Source of the DNA: Pelagimonas sp.
GTDB taxonomy: Bacteria; Pseudomonadota; Alphaproteobacteria; Rhodobacterales; Rhodobacteraceae
Direction: 5' to 3'
Length of the DNA: 64,000 bases
Assembly (NCBI GenBank): GCA_025210455.1
Contig: JAOARQ010000002.1
Coordinates: forward strand, 186,001 to 250,000
The stretch's first letter is position 1. Each line of letters opens with the position of its first letter. The notes beneath the pieces are model-generated. The model was not told the DNA's origin, did not search any database, and saw only the letters and a program-made list of their open reading frames with translations. The translations under genes and the position numbers were made by a program. Below, one piece after another: positions 37,046 to 46,228 of the stretch.

Positions 37046-37876
37046 GTGTTAAAACGATTGGTGGCAGCCGCCGCTCGGGCGTTCCTTGTGGCGTTGCTGA
37101 TAGTTCTTCCGGCAACGATCCTGCCGGACGTCAGCGCGGATACAGCGCAGATGATGGCGCTTTTATCGCTGCTGGCAGCGGTGCTGACCTTCGTCGAATA
37201 TGTCGCTGTTTTCCCCTCACTGATCGAATTCCGCAGTGCGCCCCCTTTCAATCGCATGCGCTTTGTGGCGCTGTTTGTCACCGTGCTGGCCCTGTCGCTG
37301 ATCAACCGCGCGCAGGTCTATGACAGCACGCTGGGAAGCTGGCTGATTGGCATCGGCACCCAGATCGGCGCCGCAATGGATTTCCCCTTTTCACCCGTAC
37401 GCCTGATGGTGCTGATCGCCCCCCAGGGCGTGGCCCCCGGCGATCTTGATATGATCCGCACCCACACCGGGCTGGCCTATCTGGTTTCACTGGTGTCGAT
37501 CCTGCTGTTTGTGGCACTTGTGCGCCTGATGGACTGGCCGATCCGCAACGGGGCCTTCAACTTTTACGTCAACCTGCCGCTCTTTGACCCCACCGCAGGG
37601 GGTGACATCCTGCACCGGCTCAAGCGCGACAGCCACGTGAATGTGGCTCTTGGGTTCCTCCTGCCCTTCCTGATCCCCGCGATCCTGAAAACCGTCACGG
37701 TCTATGGGACGCCGCTCAACACCTCCGAACCGCAAACCCTGATCTGGATCATCGCCGCATGGGCCTTTTTGCCAGCCAGCCTGATCATGCGCGGCGTCGC
37801 CCTGATGCGTATCGCCGACCTGATCGAAGAAAAGCGCCGCCGCGCCTATGCGCAGGCCGAATTGCAGGTGGCCTAA
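37046..37876 (+). CDS. Conserved membrane protein of unknown function
   Basis: About 276 residues with six or so hydrophobic segments and a basic, helical C-terminus (EEKRRRAYAQAE). The open frame runs from 36950, but the upstream part is charged and unlike a membrane-protein start. A GTG at 37046 follows AAGGG at suitable distance and gives the sequence VLKRLVAAAARAFLVALLIV. I recognise no characterised family. Its stop lies inside the 5' end of the next gene, so the two are probably translated together. Confidence 0.75.
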   Translation: MLKRLVAAAARAFLVALLIVLPATILPDVSADTAQMMALLSLLAAVLTFVEYVAVFPSLIEFRSAPPFNRMRFVALFVTVLALSLINRAQVYDSTLGSWLIGIGTQIGAAMDFPFSPVRLMVLIAPQGVAPGDLDMIRTHTGLAYLVSLVSILLFVALVRLMDWPIRNGAFNFYVNLPLFDPTAGGDILHRLKRDSHVNVALGFLLPFLIPAILKTVTVYGTPLNTSEPQTLIWIIAAWAFLPASLIMRGVALMRIADLIEEKRRRAYAQAELQVA

Positions 37877-38793
37877 GCCTGTTTGCCGCGCTGCTCTGGG
37901 GGGCACTCGCGAGTGCCGACACCCTGCGCATTGCCACTTGGCATGGGGATTTCAGCCGCAAAGGTCCGGGGCTGATGCTGCACGACCTGCTGAAAAAGCC
38001 CCCCGATCTTAGCCCGATCAAAGCACTCTCACCGGATATCCTGCTGCTGACTGATATCGACTATGACGCGGGCCTTGTCACCCTGCGCACACTGTCGGAT
38101 CAGATAGGCCCCTACCCCTATCTTCTGTCTCAGCGCCCAAACCGCGGCCTGCCCACAGGCCGGGATATCGACGGTGATGGCCGTCTGGGCGAACCGGAAG
38201 ACGCTCAGGGCTTTGGCAATTTTTCCGGTCAGGGGGGGATGGCCCTGCTATCGCGCTATCCGCTGACGCTGCTGGAAGATCACAGCCCCCTGCTGTGGAA
38301 AGACGCGCCCGACAGCCAGATTGCCCGCACCGATCCCGCCTATGACGTGCAGCGCCTGTCGTCTTCCGGGCATTGGGCCGTGCAGGTGGACAGCCCGCTG
38401 GGCCAGATCACCCTGCTGACCCTCACCGCGACGCCCCCGGTGTTTGACGGCCCCGAGGATCGCAACGGGCGGCGGAACCGTGACGAAGTGCTTTTCTGGC
38501 ACCATCACCTGCCCCAGCACCCGGAACCAGTGATCCTGCTGGGCAACTTCAATCTGGATCCAAAGCGCAGTGACGGGCTGCGCGCGGCGGCAAGTAAGGT
38601 CTTATCCGCGCCAAGGCTGCAAGACCCGCTGCCAGATCAGCCCACCGTCACCTGGGACGGCACTGGCCCGATGCGGGTCAGCTATGTGCTGCCCGACAGC
38701 CGGTTTCAGGTTACGCAGGCCGGGGTTCAGCCCGCCCTGCCCGATCTTGGCCCCCATGGGCTGGTCTGGGTCACGATCACCGGGGCACAATGA
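37861..38793 (+). CDS. Endonuclease/exonuclease/phosphatase-family protein, probably exported
   Basis: Protein of about 310 residues with the EEP fold: the opening strand TLRIATWHGDFSRKGPG, the ILLGNFNLDP block (Asn/Asp metal-site segment) and a C-terminal LPDLGPHGLVWVTI segment that supplies the His. Conserved Glu and Asn positions look altered (TDIDYD replaces the usual LQE), so catalysis is uncertain. A hydrophobic stretch with ALASA just before the fold looks like a signal peptide. The start is unclear: no ATG lies near; ATT 37861 or CTG 37879 (with AGGTGG upstream) are candidates, probably coupled to the preceding gene. ATG 37759 would add an unlikely Arg-rich tail. Confidence 0.7.
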   Translation: MAGGLSLFAALLWGALASADTLRIATWHGDFSRKGPGLMLHDLLKKPPDLSPIKALSPDILLLTDIDYDAGLVTLRTLSDQIGPYPYLLSQRPNRGLPTGRDIDGDGRLGEPEDAQGFGNFSGQGGMALLSRYPLTLLEDHSPLLWKDAPDSQIARTDPAYDVQRLSSSGHWAVQVDSPLGQITLLTLTATPPVFDGPEDRNGRRNRDEVLFWHHHLPQHPEPVILLGNFNLDPKRSDGLRAAASKVLSAPRLQDPLPDQPTVTWDGTGPMRVSYVLPDSRFQVTQAGVQPALPDLGPHGLVWVTITGAQ

Positions 38794-38825
38794 CGGGGCG
38801 CAATGATCCGCGCCTCAATTGTATT

Positions 38826-39365
38826 TTACGCCTCGCCCGGCAGCTTGCCGACATAGCCCCCACGCGGCGGATAGTTCTTATCCAACCGATACTGGATGCC
38901 GCTGATCACATCATCCAGACGCGGGCGTGCAAAAGGCGAAGACTGCACCCAAGCAAAATACAGCGTCTGATCGGGGGCAATGTAAAAGATCCCCGGCTCG
39001 GCGTAGAAATCCGCCTCTTGCGTGTTTTCCCGCGCCTTCGAAATATGCAGCCCCCAGTCATCACGCGCCGCAACCAGATCGAACTCATAACCGATTTTCA
39101 GCTGGGCCGCCTTTGCGCCCTCAGCCGCCTTTTGCCCACGTTCAGGCCCGTCACCGGAAATCGCCACCACATCAACACCCAGCGCGCTGATCTGATCGAA
39201 CTTCTCTTCGATCTCGGCCAGCTGACGCACACACAGCGGGCAATGCGCGCCGCGATACACAAACAACAGCGTGCCGTTTTCGCCCGCGCTGCCTGACAGC
39301 TCATAAGTCCCGTGTGCGACGGTCTTTAGTGTAAGATCTGGTACTTTTTGTGCCGGATGAAGCAT
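38826..39365 (-). CDS. Peroxiredoxin-like (AhpC/TSA superfamily) protein
   Basis: Thioredoxin-fold protein of 179 residues. The redox site is [15 protein letters not shown] (Cys42 and Cys45), a CxxC in place of the usual TxxC peroxiredoxin site, so it may act as a thiol-disulfide oxidoreductase or an atypical peroxiredoxin. [10 protein letters not shown] follows, as in the superfamily. No signal peptide, so cytoplasmic. It is divergent from leuB; the two starts are 87 bp apart (39365 and 39453). Confidence 0.8.
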   Translation of the reverse strand: MLHPAQKVPDLTLKTVAHGTYELSGSAGENGTLLFVYRGAHCPLCVRQLAEIEEKFDQISALGVDVVAISGDGPERGQKAAEGAKAAQLKIGYEFDLVAARDDWGLHISKARENTQEADFYAEPGIFYIAPDQTLYFAWVQSSPFARPRLDDVISGIQYRLDKNYPPRGGYVGKLPGEA

Positions 39366-39452
39366 TGTTTTCCCCTTGGTCTGTTCGCGCCCATATTGAC
39401 CACAGGGCGGGTGCAGGCTAGGCCCATGCCAATCACATTAAGGAGAGCCTGC

Positions 39453-40556
39453 ATGTCCACCCCTTCGCTTCTCATCCTGCCCGGTGACGGGATCGGCCCC
39501 GAAGTCATGGCCGAAGTGCGCAAGATCATCGACTGGTTCGGTGCCAAGCGCGATCTGGCCTTTGACGTCTCCGAAGATCTGGTGGGCGGCGCGGCCTATG
39601 ACAAACACGGCATTCCGCTGGCAGATGAAACCATGGCCAAAGCCCAAGAGGTTGACGCCGTGCTGCTGGGCGCCGTGGGTGGCCCGAAATACGACGATCT
39701 GGATTTCTCGGTGAAACCAGAACGCGGCCTTCTGCGCCTGCGCAAGGAAATGGACCTGTTTTCCAACCTGCGCCCGGCCCAGTGCTTTGACGCGCTGGCA
39801 GATTTTTCGTCGCTGAAAAAAGACGTGGTGGCCGGTCTCGACATCATGATCGTGCGCGAACTGACCTCGGGCATCTACTTTGGTGAGCCGCGCGGCATCA
39901 TCGAAGAAGGCAACGAACGCGTGGGCATCAACACCCAGCGCTATACCGAAAGCGAAATCGAACGGGTTGCGCGTTCGGCCTTTGAACTGGCGATGCGTCG
40001 CGGCAAGAAACTCTGCTCGATGGAAAAAGCCAACGTCATGGAATCGGGTATCCTGTGGCGCGAAGTTGTGACCGAAGTGTCGAAAGACTACCCCGAGGTA
40101 GAACTGTCGCACATGTATGCTGACGCCGGTGCCATGCAGCTGTGCCGCTGGCCCAAACAGTTCGACGTCATCGTCACCGACAACCTGTTTGGCGACCTGC
40201 TCTCTGATGCGGCGGCGATGCTGACCGGGTCGCTGGGCATGTTGCCTTCTGCCAGCCTTGGCGCGCCGATGGCCAATGGTCGCCCGAAAGCGCTCTACGA
40301 ACCGGTACACGGCTCGGCCCCCGATATCGCCGGTGAAGGCAAAGCCAACCCCATCGCCTGTGTTCTCAGCTTTGCCATGGCGCTGCGCTATTCCTTTGAT
40401 CAGGGCGCTGAGGCAGACCGCCTCGAAGCGGCGGTTGAAAAGGTTCTGGCCGACGGCATGCGCACCGCAGACCTGCTGGGCGAAGAGGGCGTGACCCCGG
40501 TCACAACCGCTGAAATGGGCGACGCCATCCTGGCCGCGCTTGACGCCAGCCTCTGA
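39453..40556 (+). CDS. leuB: 3-isopropylmalate dehydrogenase
   Basis: NAD-dependent decarboxylating dehydrogenase of 367 residues, third enzyme of leucine synthesis. Motifs: [15 protein letters not shown] (about 6-20), [14 protein letters not shown] (about 136-149), and the NAD-site signature running from [17 protein letters not shown] (about 240-256) to [11 protein letters not shown]. The ATG at 39453 follows AAGGAG, so the longer frame from 39348 is rejected. It is followed by an intrinsic terminator, and then by the left end of the transposon. Confidence 0.96.
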   Translation: MSTPSLLILPGDGIGPEVMAEVRKIIDWFGAKRDLAFDVSEDLVGGAAYDKHGIPLADETMAKAQEVDAVLLGAVGGPKYDDLDFSVKPERGLLRLRKEMDLFSNLRPAQCFDALADFSSLKKDVVAGLDIMIVRELTSGIYFGEPRGIIEEGNERVGINTQRYTESEIERVARSAFELAMRRGKKLCSMEKANVMESGILWREVVTEVSKDYPEVELSHMYADAGAMQLCRWPKQFDVIVTDNLFGDLLSDAAAMLTGSLGMLPSASLGAPMANGRPKALYEPVHGSAPDIAGEGKANPIACVLSFAMALRYSFDQGAEADRLEAAVEKVLADGMRTADLLGEEGVTPVTTAEMGDAILAALDASL

Positions 40557-40581
40557 TCTTACGCATCACACACTGACAACA

Positions 40582-40613
40582 GGCCGGACTGCCCCACAGC
40601 AGCCCGGTCTTTT
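40582..40613 (+). terminator. Intrinsic terminator of leuB
   Basis: Stem of 11 positions (40582-40592 with 40599-40609) with one mismatch and one G-T pair, loop of 6 nt, followed by TTTT and a second T-run. It lies 26 bp after the leuB stop and marks the last core feature before the accessory island. Confidence 0.85.
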
Positions 40614-40782
40614 CTTTTGGCAGCGACGCTCGACCAGAAAGGTACAGATCTCGAAAAGTAAGCGTCTCGCCGCTACTTCAGCGAGCAGCCCAAAAGATAA
40701 GCCACATCTCTCAGCCCTTTCGCCAAAGGACAGCAAAAGGCCAATCACCTGAGATTTCAGGCACCAAAGATGTCTTATAAAT

Positions 40783-40910
40783 CGACACCCAAACACCAAC
40801 TTGGGGCAAATGTCTCCCCAATAAAAACAATCACTTACAATCCATTCCGTCATTCAAGGCCAACTTCGACGACATCTCTAAACCAACTTTCGACATCCTG
40901 AGAGCAACTT
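40783..40910 (+). repeat. Left-end array of putative TnsB-binding sites
   Basis: Four copies of a CCAACTT-centred motif: 40796-40802 (within TCGACACCCAAACACCAACTT), 40860-40866 (followed by CGACGACA), 40883-40889 (followed by TCGACA) and 40904-40910 (GCAACTT). The last three are about 21-23 bp apart. The first matches the right-end site in 19 of 21 positions. A spaced array at one end is typical of Tn7-like left ends. Confidence 0.75.
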
Positions 40911-40984
40911 GGGTATTGCGACCTGAACGCCGACAACAAAAAAGGCCGCCATTGGCGACCCTTTGAGAGTGATATGCACTGAAC

Positions 40985-42022
40985 CTATGATGATTTCTTC
41001 TTTCGCTTACTGGCATCCCGCCTGCGATCCTGTTTGGTTTCTTCCGCAACCCGATCAAGGATCGTGGCTGTATCGATGCTCTGCCAGTGCGGCGAAATAA
41101 ATGGATTCAACTCATCTTGATTGTTGGTGTGCTTGAAAAACGCATGAGCGTAATCGTCGAGATCAATCTCTGATCTGCCTTGATTTTTGGCTCGGGTGAT
41201 TGCATCAACCGTGAACTTCAGGAAAATACCAAAACGTCCATCGGCAGCTTTGATCAGCAGTTCGACAAACTCATCCTCTGCGAAGAAACCTGGCTCGCCG
41301 ATTTTGGCGTTTGACAACAGATCTGCAGCGGTTGAGCGGATCTGGGCGGCATCGTTCTGGACAGTCATAGGCTCAATTTCCAAGGGGGCGAGACGGCGTG
41401 AGAGCGTTTTATCCATCTTGAAGATTTCCCGCGCTTCAGGGGTGGCCGATAGGAACAGGCAAACTGGCCACTGGGAATCCTGCATGAGATTGCGGAACCG
41501 CTTTGTGAAGGCCAAAATAGCTTTAGGGGTGGCATGACGCCCTACATCTTGCACCTCATCCAACCAAAGACCGGCAATGCGCTCCTTGGCCAAGAGATTA
41601 CGCACACGCCGAACCAGATAGGCCTCGTCGCGAACTCGTTCATTCGGGTAGTTCAATGCGCACAGGATCTCTTCGCAGGTTTCCTTGACCGTCGCATTGC
41701 CCGGCACCAACACATTCAGAATACGATAGCCAAATTGGCAATCATTCAATGTTTCAGAAATCGCATGATGTTCCTGGAGAATCTGCGACATCATTCGAGA
41801 CTTTCCTGAACCGGGAGCGGCAATAAGTGCGACACCTGTTTGGTGTTCAGTCAGGCCCTCTGCCATTTTGTGTTCCCGTTCTGCCAGTACGTTGAAGACC
41901 TGCTGGCGAAGCAACTGGAAGTCGCCGGTGGGGTAGAATATCTTTGCGAGGTCGACCGTGCCCTGTGCTTGATTTTGGGCGGCTTTGCGGGCGGCCCGTG
42001 CTTCTGTGAGATCAATATTCAT
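40985..42022 (-). CDS. tniB: TnsC/TniB-family AAA+ transposition regulator
   Basis: ATPase of 345 residues that would bridge the target selector and the transposase. Walker A is APGSGKS (69-75), Walker B LWLDE (152-156), sensor 1 is in LFLSATPEAR, and the arginine-rich DKTLSRRLAPLEI segment follows, as in TniB/TnsC proteins. The C-terminus is strongly basic. It starts 4 bp after the transposase gene ends and is the last gene of the tnsA-tnsB-tnsC operon, pointing outward to the left end. Size is between TniB (about 300) and Tn7 TnsC (555). Confidence 0.9.
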   Translation of the reverse strand: MNIDLTEARAARKAAQNQAQGTVDLAKIFYPTGDFQLLRQQVFNVLAEREHKMAEGLTEHQTGVALIAAPGSGKSRMMSQILQEHHAISETLNDCQFGYRILNVLVPGNATVKETCEEILCALNYPNERVRDEAYLVRRVRNLLAKERIAGLWLDEVQDVGRHATPKAILAFTKRFRNLMQDSQWPVCLFLSATPEAREIFKMDKTLSRRLAPLEIEPMTVQNDAAQIRSTAADLLSNAKIGEPGFFAEDEFVELLIKAADGRFGIFLKFTVDAITRAKNQGRSEIDLDDYAHAFFKHTNNQDELNPFISPHWQSIDTATILDRVAEETKQDRRRDASKRKKKSS

Positions 42023-42026
42023 GGTT

Positions 42027-44264
42027 TCAGGTTCCTTTCGAGTGAGGTTTTTTGGGGGTTATGGATTTGCGGAAGCGGTCCAGGGCGGAGGGCGCGTCAG
42101 GCTGAACTTCGGTTTGAACGGCCAGCTCTTCTTCGGTGACATAGACATCATCTTCGCCATCAGGGTTGATGCGATAGCCCGATGTCACTGGATCAAGGCC
42201 CTCATCACGGCCAATTGCTGGCATCTCATGATGCCCCTTGCCCATAGTGGTCTCGAGAGCCGCACGTTGAAGTTCCTTCAAACCTGGGCGTCCATCTTTC
42301 GCACCAGAAACGGCCGCAATAACATCAGCCTGCCCTTTCCAATGATTGTGCGCCTCAACGCGGGCGGGAGCCCGTTTGTCGACATCATCCCTGGCCTCTT
42401 TGCGAAGCGTGCTGCGCTCGGCCTTCCAGTCTTGAAGAGACTTGCGTGACATTTCCGGATTAACCGCCGGGACTGGGATCAACTCATCCTCAGTTACGAT
42501 GGAAATTGCGCCCAGGTTTGCGGGGTCATAGAGGATCTCAAACTTGTCGCCCTGCTTGGCAAATTGCTCGAACCCGGACTTGAGGCGTTCCTTGCGAACA
42601 AGCTCATTGGAATAGCGAGCGCCTTCGAAACGAATACCGTCTTCTGATAAGCGCACGGTTGCAAACTCTCCGCAGGCCTCGCGCAACTCACGCGGGCCAG
42701 GGATTGCGCTACGATCAAAGGCGCGATCCTTCGAAAGCTTTTCCCACATGCCAGCAGGCGTAAATCCACCAATCCCGGCATGCGTGTCATTATGATATTC
42801 AGCCATAAAGCTGACCATCTGAACGTAAAGCTCATCATCCGTCATGCAGGCTTCTTCGTGAGGTTTGCGATCACCAAGGGCTTGAGGGTTGCTTGCTGTG
42901 TATCCAGCTTGATGGCGTGCCCATTTGAAATCAAATGTCCGAAACAAGCGCTCGACGTGCGCCCGGAGCTTTGGGATCCCCGCCACAGTGCTCATCAGGG
43001 AACCCGACAGACGGCGCGTTGCTTCCGTAAATCGGGCCCCTCCAAAAGGCGTTTTTCCAAATTCAGAGCCGGAGTCCGTTACGACAAGCTGCACTGGGCC
43101 CTTTAGGTCCCAACCACCTAACCTGATCCCCGCCTTTCGGAGAATGTCGGTTTTGTCGGTAAAGCACATGCGCAATGCTTCGAGGGAAGCGCTCTGGCAT
43201 GGGGCCCGACAAAGTGCAAAACCCAGAATACAACGAGTCGCCACATCAATCGCAACAATGTTCCAACGGCGCACCCGTTTGACATTTTTCCGCTCTTCCG
43301 GTGTCATCCGCTTCCATTCCTCGCGGTTCTTCGCAAGGGTAACGGTATGGATCTGCCAGCCATCGAAAACGACGCGCTCACCAGGAAGGGTTGCGGTCAA
43401 ACCGACCTCATTGATGGAAAAATGCGCTTGAGCTGCAGCAATCCCTTTACGGGCGGCCATCACCATAAACGGATCCAGATAATGGTCTATCCAGCGCTCA
43501 TACGTTCGAACGGATTTAACGTTGATGAGGTGATGATATCCTGCGGCCTCACGTCGTTGGTTTTCAATCAGCACTTGGTCTCGGGTATTCGACGCGACCG
43601 CATTCTTCGACATCTCCGGTTTGGCGATGTAATCGTGCAAATGACAGAGCACAAAAAACTTATCGGTGTGAGACAGGTTTTCGAAGTCATTCACGAATTC
43701 CACGCTTGCTGGCGCAAAGGCACGAGCCGAGCCATCAGCAGAGCGAAACTGGCGATAGTATAGAAGGAGTGTTGTGTTCGACGGCAACGGATGGATGCGC
43801 TGCAAAGTGTTGGTGCGCTCAGTCCCATAGTCGCGCATCGACTGAAAACGCCGATATTCCCGCTCGAGCAGATGACGTTTTGTTTCGACGCGCTCGGGTG
43901 TTAACAGCATTCCCGCATCATGGTAATGCTTCATGCGACGGGCCAGAAACATGCAGCGGTCGATACGATCACGTTGCTTTTTGGTTTTGCCGATCACGCC
44001 ATCTTCGCAACCGACCAAGCGGTCCAGCTCGCGGCTGAGGCTGTAATAATCCCGGTCGATCACCAATCGCTCGGAATTCCAATGCTGCTCCATTTCAGCT
44101 TGGGTGAAGGTGCGCTGAACAACTTCACCTCGTTCTTCCATGACCGACAACAGACAATGGGTGATCTGCTTGGTTTTAGGGTCTCTAACCTCTTCGACAA
44201 AGGTAACGTCTTTGCCTTCGAATGTCATTCGTGCGACTTTCGAAACTTTCCAGGAATCCCTCAT
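42027..44264 (-). CDS. tniA: TnsB/TniA-family DDE transposase
   Basis: Transposase of 745 residues with a retroviral-integrase-like catalytic core. The triad is complete: Asp301 (VVFDGWQ), Asp397 (VVTDSGSEF) and Glu438 (RAHVERLF). N-terminal helix-turn-helix regions precede the core, and a Mu-type beta-barrel (about 545-615) and an acidic, flexible tail follow; the tail is where TnsB/TniA proteins contact TnsC. It overlaps tnsA by 4 bp (44261-44264). It should bind the CCAACTT repeats at the ends. Length agrees with TnsB (702) better than with Tn402 TniA (about 560). Confidence 0.92.
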   Translation of the reverse strand: MRDSWKVSKVARMTFEGKDVTFVEEVRDPKTKQITHCLLSVMEERGEVVQRTFTQAEMEQHWNSERLVIDRDYYSLSRELDRLVGCEDGVIGKTKKQRDRIDRCMFLARRMKHYHDAGMLLTPERVETKRHLLEREYRRFQSMRDYGTERTNTLQRIHPLPSNTTLLLYYRQFRSADGSARAFAPASVEFVNDFENLSHTDKFFVLCHLHDYIAKPEMSKNAVASNTRDQVLIENQRREAAGYHHLINVKSVRTYERWIDHYLDPFMVMAARKGIAAAQAHFSINEVGLTATLPGERVVFDGWQIHTVTLAKNREEWKRMTPEERKNVKRVRRWNIVAIDVATRCILGFALCRAPCQSASLEALRMCFTDKTDILRKAGIRLGGWDLKGPVQLVVTDSGSEFGKTPFGGARFTEATRRLSGSLMSTVAGIPKLRAHVERLFRTFDFKWARHQAGYTASNPQALGDRKPHEEACMTDDELYVQMVSFMAEYHNDTHAGIGGFTPAGMWEKLSKDRAFDRSAIPGPRELREACGEFATVRLSEDGIRFEGARYSNELVRKERLKSGFEQFAKQGDKFEILYDPANLGAISIVTEDELIPVPAVNPEMSRKSLQDWKAERSTLRKEARDDVDKRAPARVEAHNHWKGQADVIAAVSGAKDGRPGLKELQRAALETTMGKGHHEMPAIGRDEGLDPVTSGYRINPDGEDDVYVTEEELAVQTEVQPDAPSALDRFRKSITPKKPHSKGT

Positions 44265-45067
44265 GCCGCTGGACTCCAGCAGACCAAATCGTCGTCGATC
44301 GGATCGAACAGATCTCTTTCAATGTCGCCGTCGCCCATCAGTCGCACTGCGGCGCGATAGCCACGCCCGTCTTCAAGCTTGGATGCGTCGATCAACTCGA
44401 ATAGTGTAAATCGCGCACCAAAATCATTTGCCGCTTCCAACACAATCCGGTCAGCTTCTGGGTCCCACCCCCGCCGGGCCACATGGACCTTCTTGGCGTT
44501 GTCACGGTGAACCGGATGAAAGCTGAACCGCGAGGCAACAGAAAAACGATCAGCAACGACACGATCACATTGCTTTGCGATATTGGCCACTTCGGCCAGA
44601 TAAGCTGGGCGTCGAGCTTTCTCAGGATACTTGACCGAGACCAATACCTCGGCACCGTCTTTCAGTAATAAATGGCTGTCGACGCGTGTGTGTGTAGATT
44701 TCCCGTTCAGATCCATAAAGGGAACCTTGGTGTATTGCTCCATGATGTTGACCACCATTGGGTGCCCAGCGAGGCAGATGTTCACCTCCATTTCCTCGTA
44801 TGAGGCACACCAGATTTCCTGCATGACCGTGCTGCGATGCAGACGGGTAACCAATGACGCTTTGCAGCTCCCGCTGGATTTGCCGATGTCGTCTTTGTTC
44901 AGATGCGTACGTAAGACCCGAAACGCATCGTCAGGATCCGCCAAAGGCGGCGGATCAAAGCTGCCCTGCCACAGGTGAGGCAGTCTGGCATAGGGATGGT
45001 TTGGATCAATCTTGCGGTTCGTCATCGTTGACAGGTCTTTCAGTGAATTTTCTAGGCTCACCGCCAC
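44261..45067 (-). CDS. tnsA: TnsA-like endonuclease
   Basis: Protein of 268 residues with a TnsA-like PD-(D/E)XK pattern: Glu91/Glu92 (YEEMEVN), Asp130 (RVDSHLLL) and VSVK with Lys146. TnsA cuts the 5' strands, turning replicative transposition into clean cut-and-paste. The C-terminal part (about 150-268) would match the TnsC-binding side. The frame opens at a GTG (45067) that lies inside a 7-bp inverted repeat (45062-45068 with 45075-45081); an ATG 14 codons later (45025) is the alternative. First gene of the tnsA-tniA-tniB operon. Distant similarity, so the identity rests on motif plus position. Confidence 0.82.
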   Translation of the reverse strand: MAVSLENSLKDLSTMTNRKIDPNHPYARLPHLWQGSFDPPPLADPDDAFRVLRTHLNKDDIGKSSGSCKASLVTRLHRSTVMQEIWCASYEEMEVNICLAGHPMVVNIMEQYTKVPFMDLNGKSTHTRVDSHLLLKDGAEVLVSVKYPEKARRPAYLAEVANIAKQCDRVVADRFSVASRFSFHPVHRDNAKKVHVARRGWDPEADRIVLEAANDFGARFTLFELIDASKLEDGRGYRAAVRLMGDGDIERDLFDPIDDDLVCWSPAA

Positions 45068-45579
45068 CCGAAATGGTGGCGAAGCAGAACTATGAGACGC
45101 AAAAACTCAGCCACAGACTCGCGACGCGAGGTGGATCATGGCACTAAGCCTTGCTTGGTAGGTCAGTCACGCGTCATGCAGCCTGCATGCTATTGCGCTC
45201 TGCGTTCAGTTCGAGTGAGGTGCTAAGTTCATGGTGGAGCGATGACCGGCATACAGCGAGTGCGCTCATAGGTTGGAGAACTGCCAATCTGGCGCAACGT
45301 TTTGGTACGCGGTTGCATATTAGAAAACTCGAAAACGAACCGCTTAAAGCCAGCTCCTACGTCCTCGGACGACCTGGCCGCACTTAGCCCGTGCCAAGCC
45401 GCCAAACTAGAGGCGTGTGAAGCCAGTGTTTCATAGTCGTTGAGGTTGCTATGCAGTCTGAGCATGACCCATTCCGTTCTCTTCTATTTCGTGGATATGT
45501 CAGTATTTTGCGTTTTCGACTGTCAGGCAGAAATTTTTCCCGGCTTTGAGGGTGGATTGGCCATTTTTCTGGACAAAGT
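45068..45579. other. Non-coding stretch between tnsA and a small unknown gene
   Basis: Short frames on both strands look random. It should contain the tnsABC promoter. From 45497 the plus strand reads TGTCAGTATTTTGCG, then TGTCAGGC at 45519 and GGACAAAGTTCAG near 45571. These resemble transposon-terminal sequences but do not match this element's own ends closely. Confidence 0.5.
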
Positions 45580-46062
45580 TCAGTCTTGCGTTCCACGGGA
45601 GCGGTGCTCCAGGCACGCGAGCAGGAAGCTGAGTGACCTGGCGCGCAGGATCGCCCGGATGCCGCAACTGGTCCAAACACCTTCATGATGCAGCCCAGCC
45701 TGTTCAAATACGAGCAAGGCGTGGTTCGCCATGACGGCGGGAGGGATCTGTCCGGTGGCCGGGATCAGTATGTTTCTCCGCCCGGGAACGGTTCGGAATT
45801 CGAGATCGTGGACTGTCGCAGCCAGATCCACCAGCATGGTCTGGGTGGCATCAATACCCACATTCGGGTTCTCGATAGGCTCAGTGCCAGGCAGCGCCCA
45901 AGCACCAAACCAGCTCTCCTCAGCCAACCTCAGAGAAATTAACAGGGCAATCGCCGCCTCATAGGCAGGCAGGTTGAAGTGCCTCCACCCGGCCCGCGGC
46001 CCATGGCTGGGTGGCACGGCGCTCTGGACGTAGGTGATGATCCGAGGTGTGATATCAACCAT
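45580..46062 (-). CDS. Hypothetical protein (160 aa), unknown family
   Basis: Starts MVDITPRIITYVQSAVPPSH. The middle (LPAYEAAIALLISLRLAEES) looks helical. The C-terminus is Arg-rich. Its start lies two bases after the stop of a 47-codon gene, giving a tight two-gene unit on the minus strand. I recognise no function. The even amino-acid composition and tight junction argue that it is real. It may belong to a transposon remnant nested in the island. Confidence 0.6.
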   Translation of the reverse strand: MVDITPRIITYVQSAVPPSHGPRAGWRHFNLPAYEAAIALLISLRLAEESWFGAWALPGTEPIENPNVGIDATQTMLVDLAATVHDLEFRTVPGRRNILIPATGQIPPAVMANHALLVFEQAGLHHEGVWTSCGIRAILRARSLSFLLACLEHRSRGTQD

Positions 46063-46063
46063 A

Positions 46064-46207
46064 TCAATGAAAATCCGGACGGTCTTGCTGTGCTTTCAAC
46101 TCACGCAGCAACCGCTTTACGTCCCGCAGAGATTGCGGCCCGCCGTTTTCGGTACGCATTGCAATCGCTTCGGCAGCCATCTCGATAACCTCGGGGTAAA
46201 GACCCAT
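46064..46207 (-). CDS. Hypothetical small protein (47 aa)
   Basis: Frame of 47 codons from ATG 46207 to TGA at 46064-46066. It begins MGLYPEVIEMAAEAIAMRTE and continues with a basic helix (LRDVKRLLRELKAQQ), so it is probably all-helical. The next gene starts 2 bp beyond its stop. It abuts the broken LysR gene: only about 20-30 bp separate its start from the LysR similarity. No family recognised. Confidence 0.6.
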   Translation of the reverse strand: MGLYPEVIEMAAEAIAMRTENGGPQSLRDVKRLLRELKAQQDRPDFH

Positions 46208-46228
46208 CTTCGGACCGAGCCTCGGCGG

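Noticed and set aside
45151-45465. Small frames of 78 codons on both strands between tnsA and the unknown gene pair
   Set aside because: Both overlap each other on opposite strands and show random composition; neither has a convincing ribosome-binding site.
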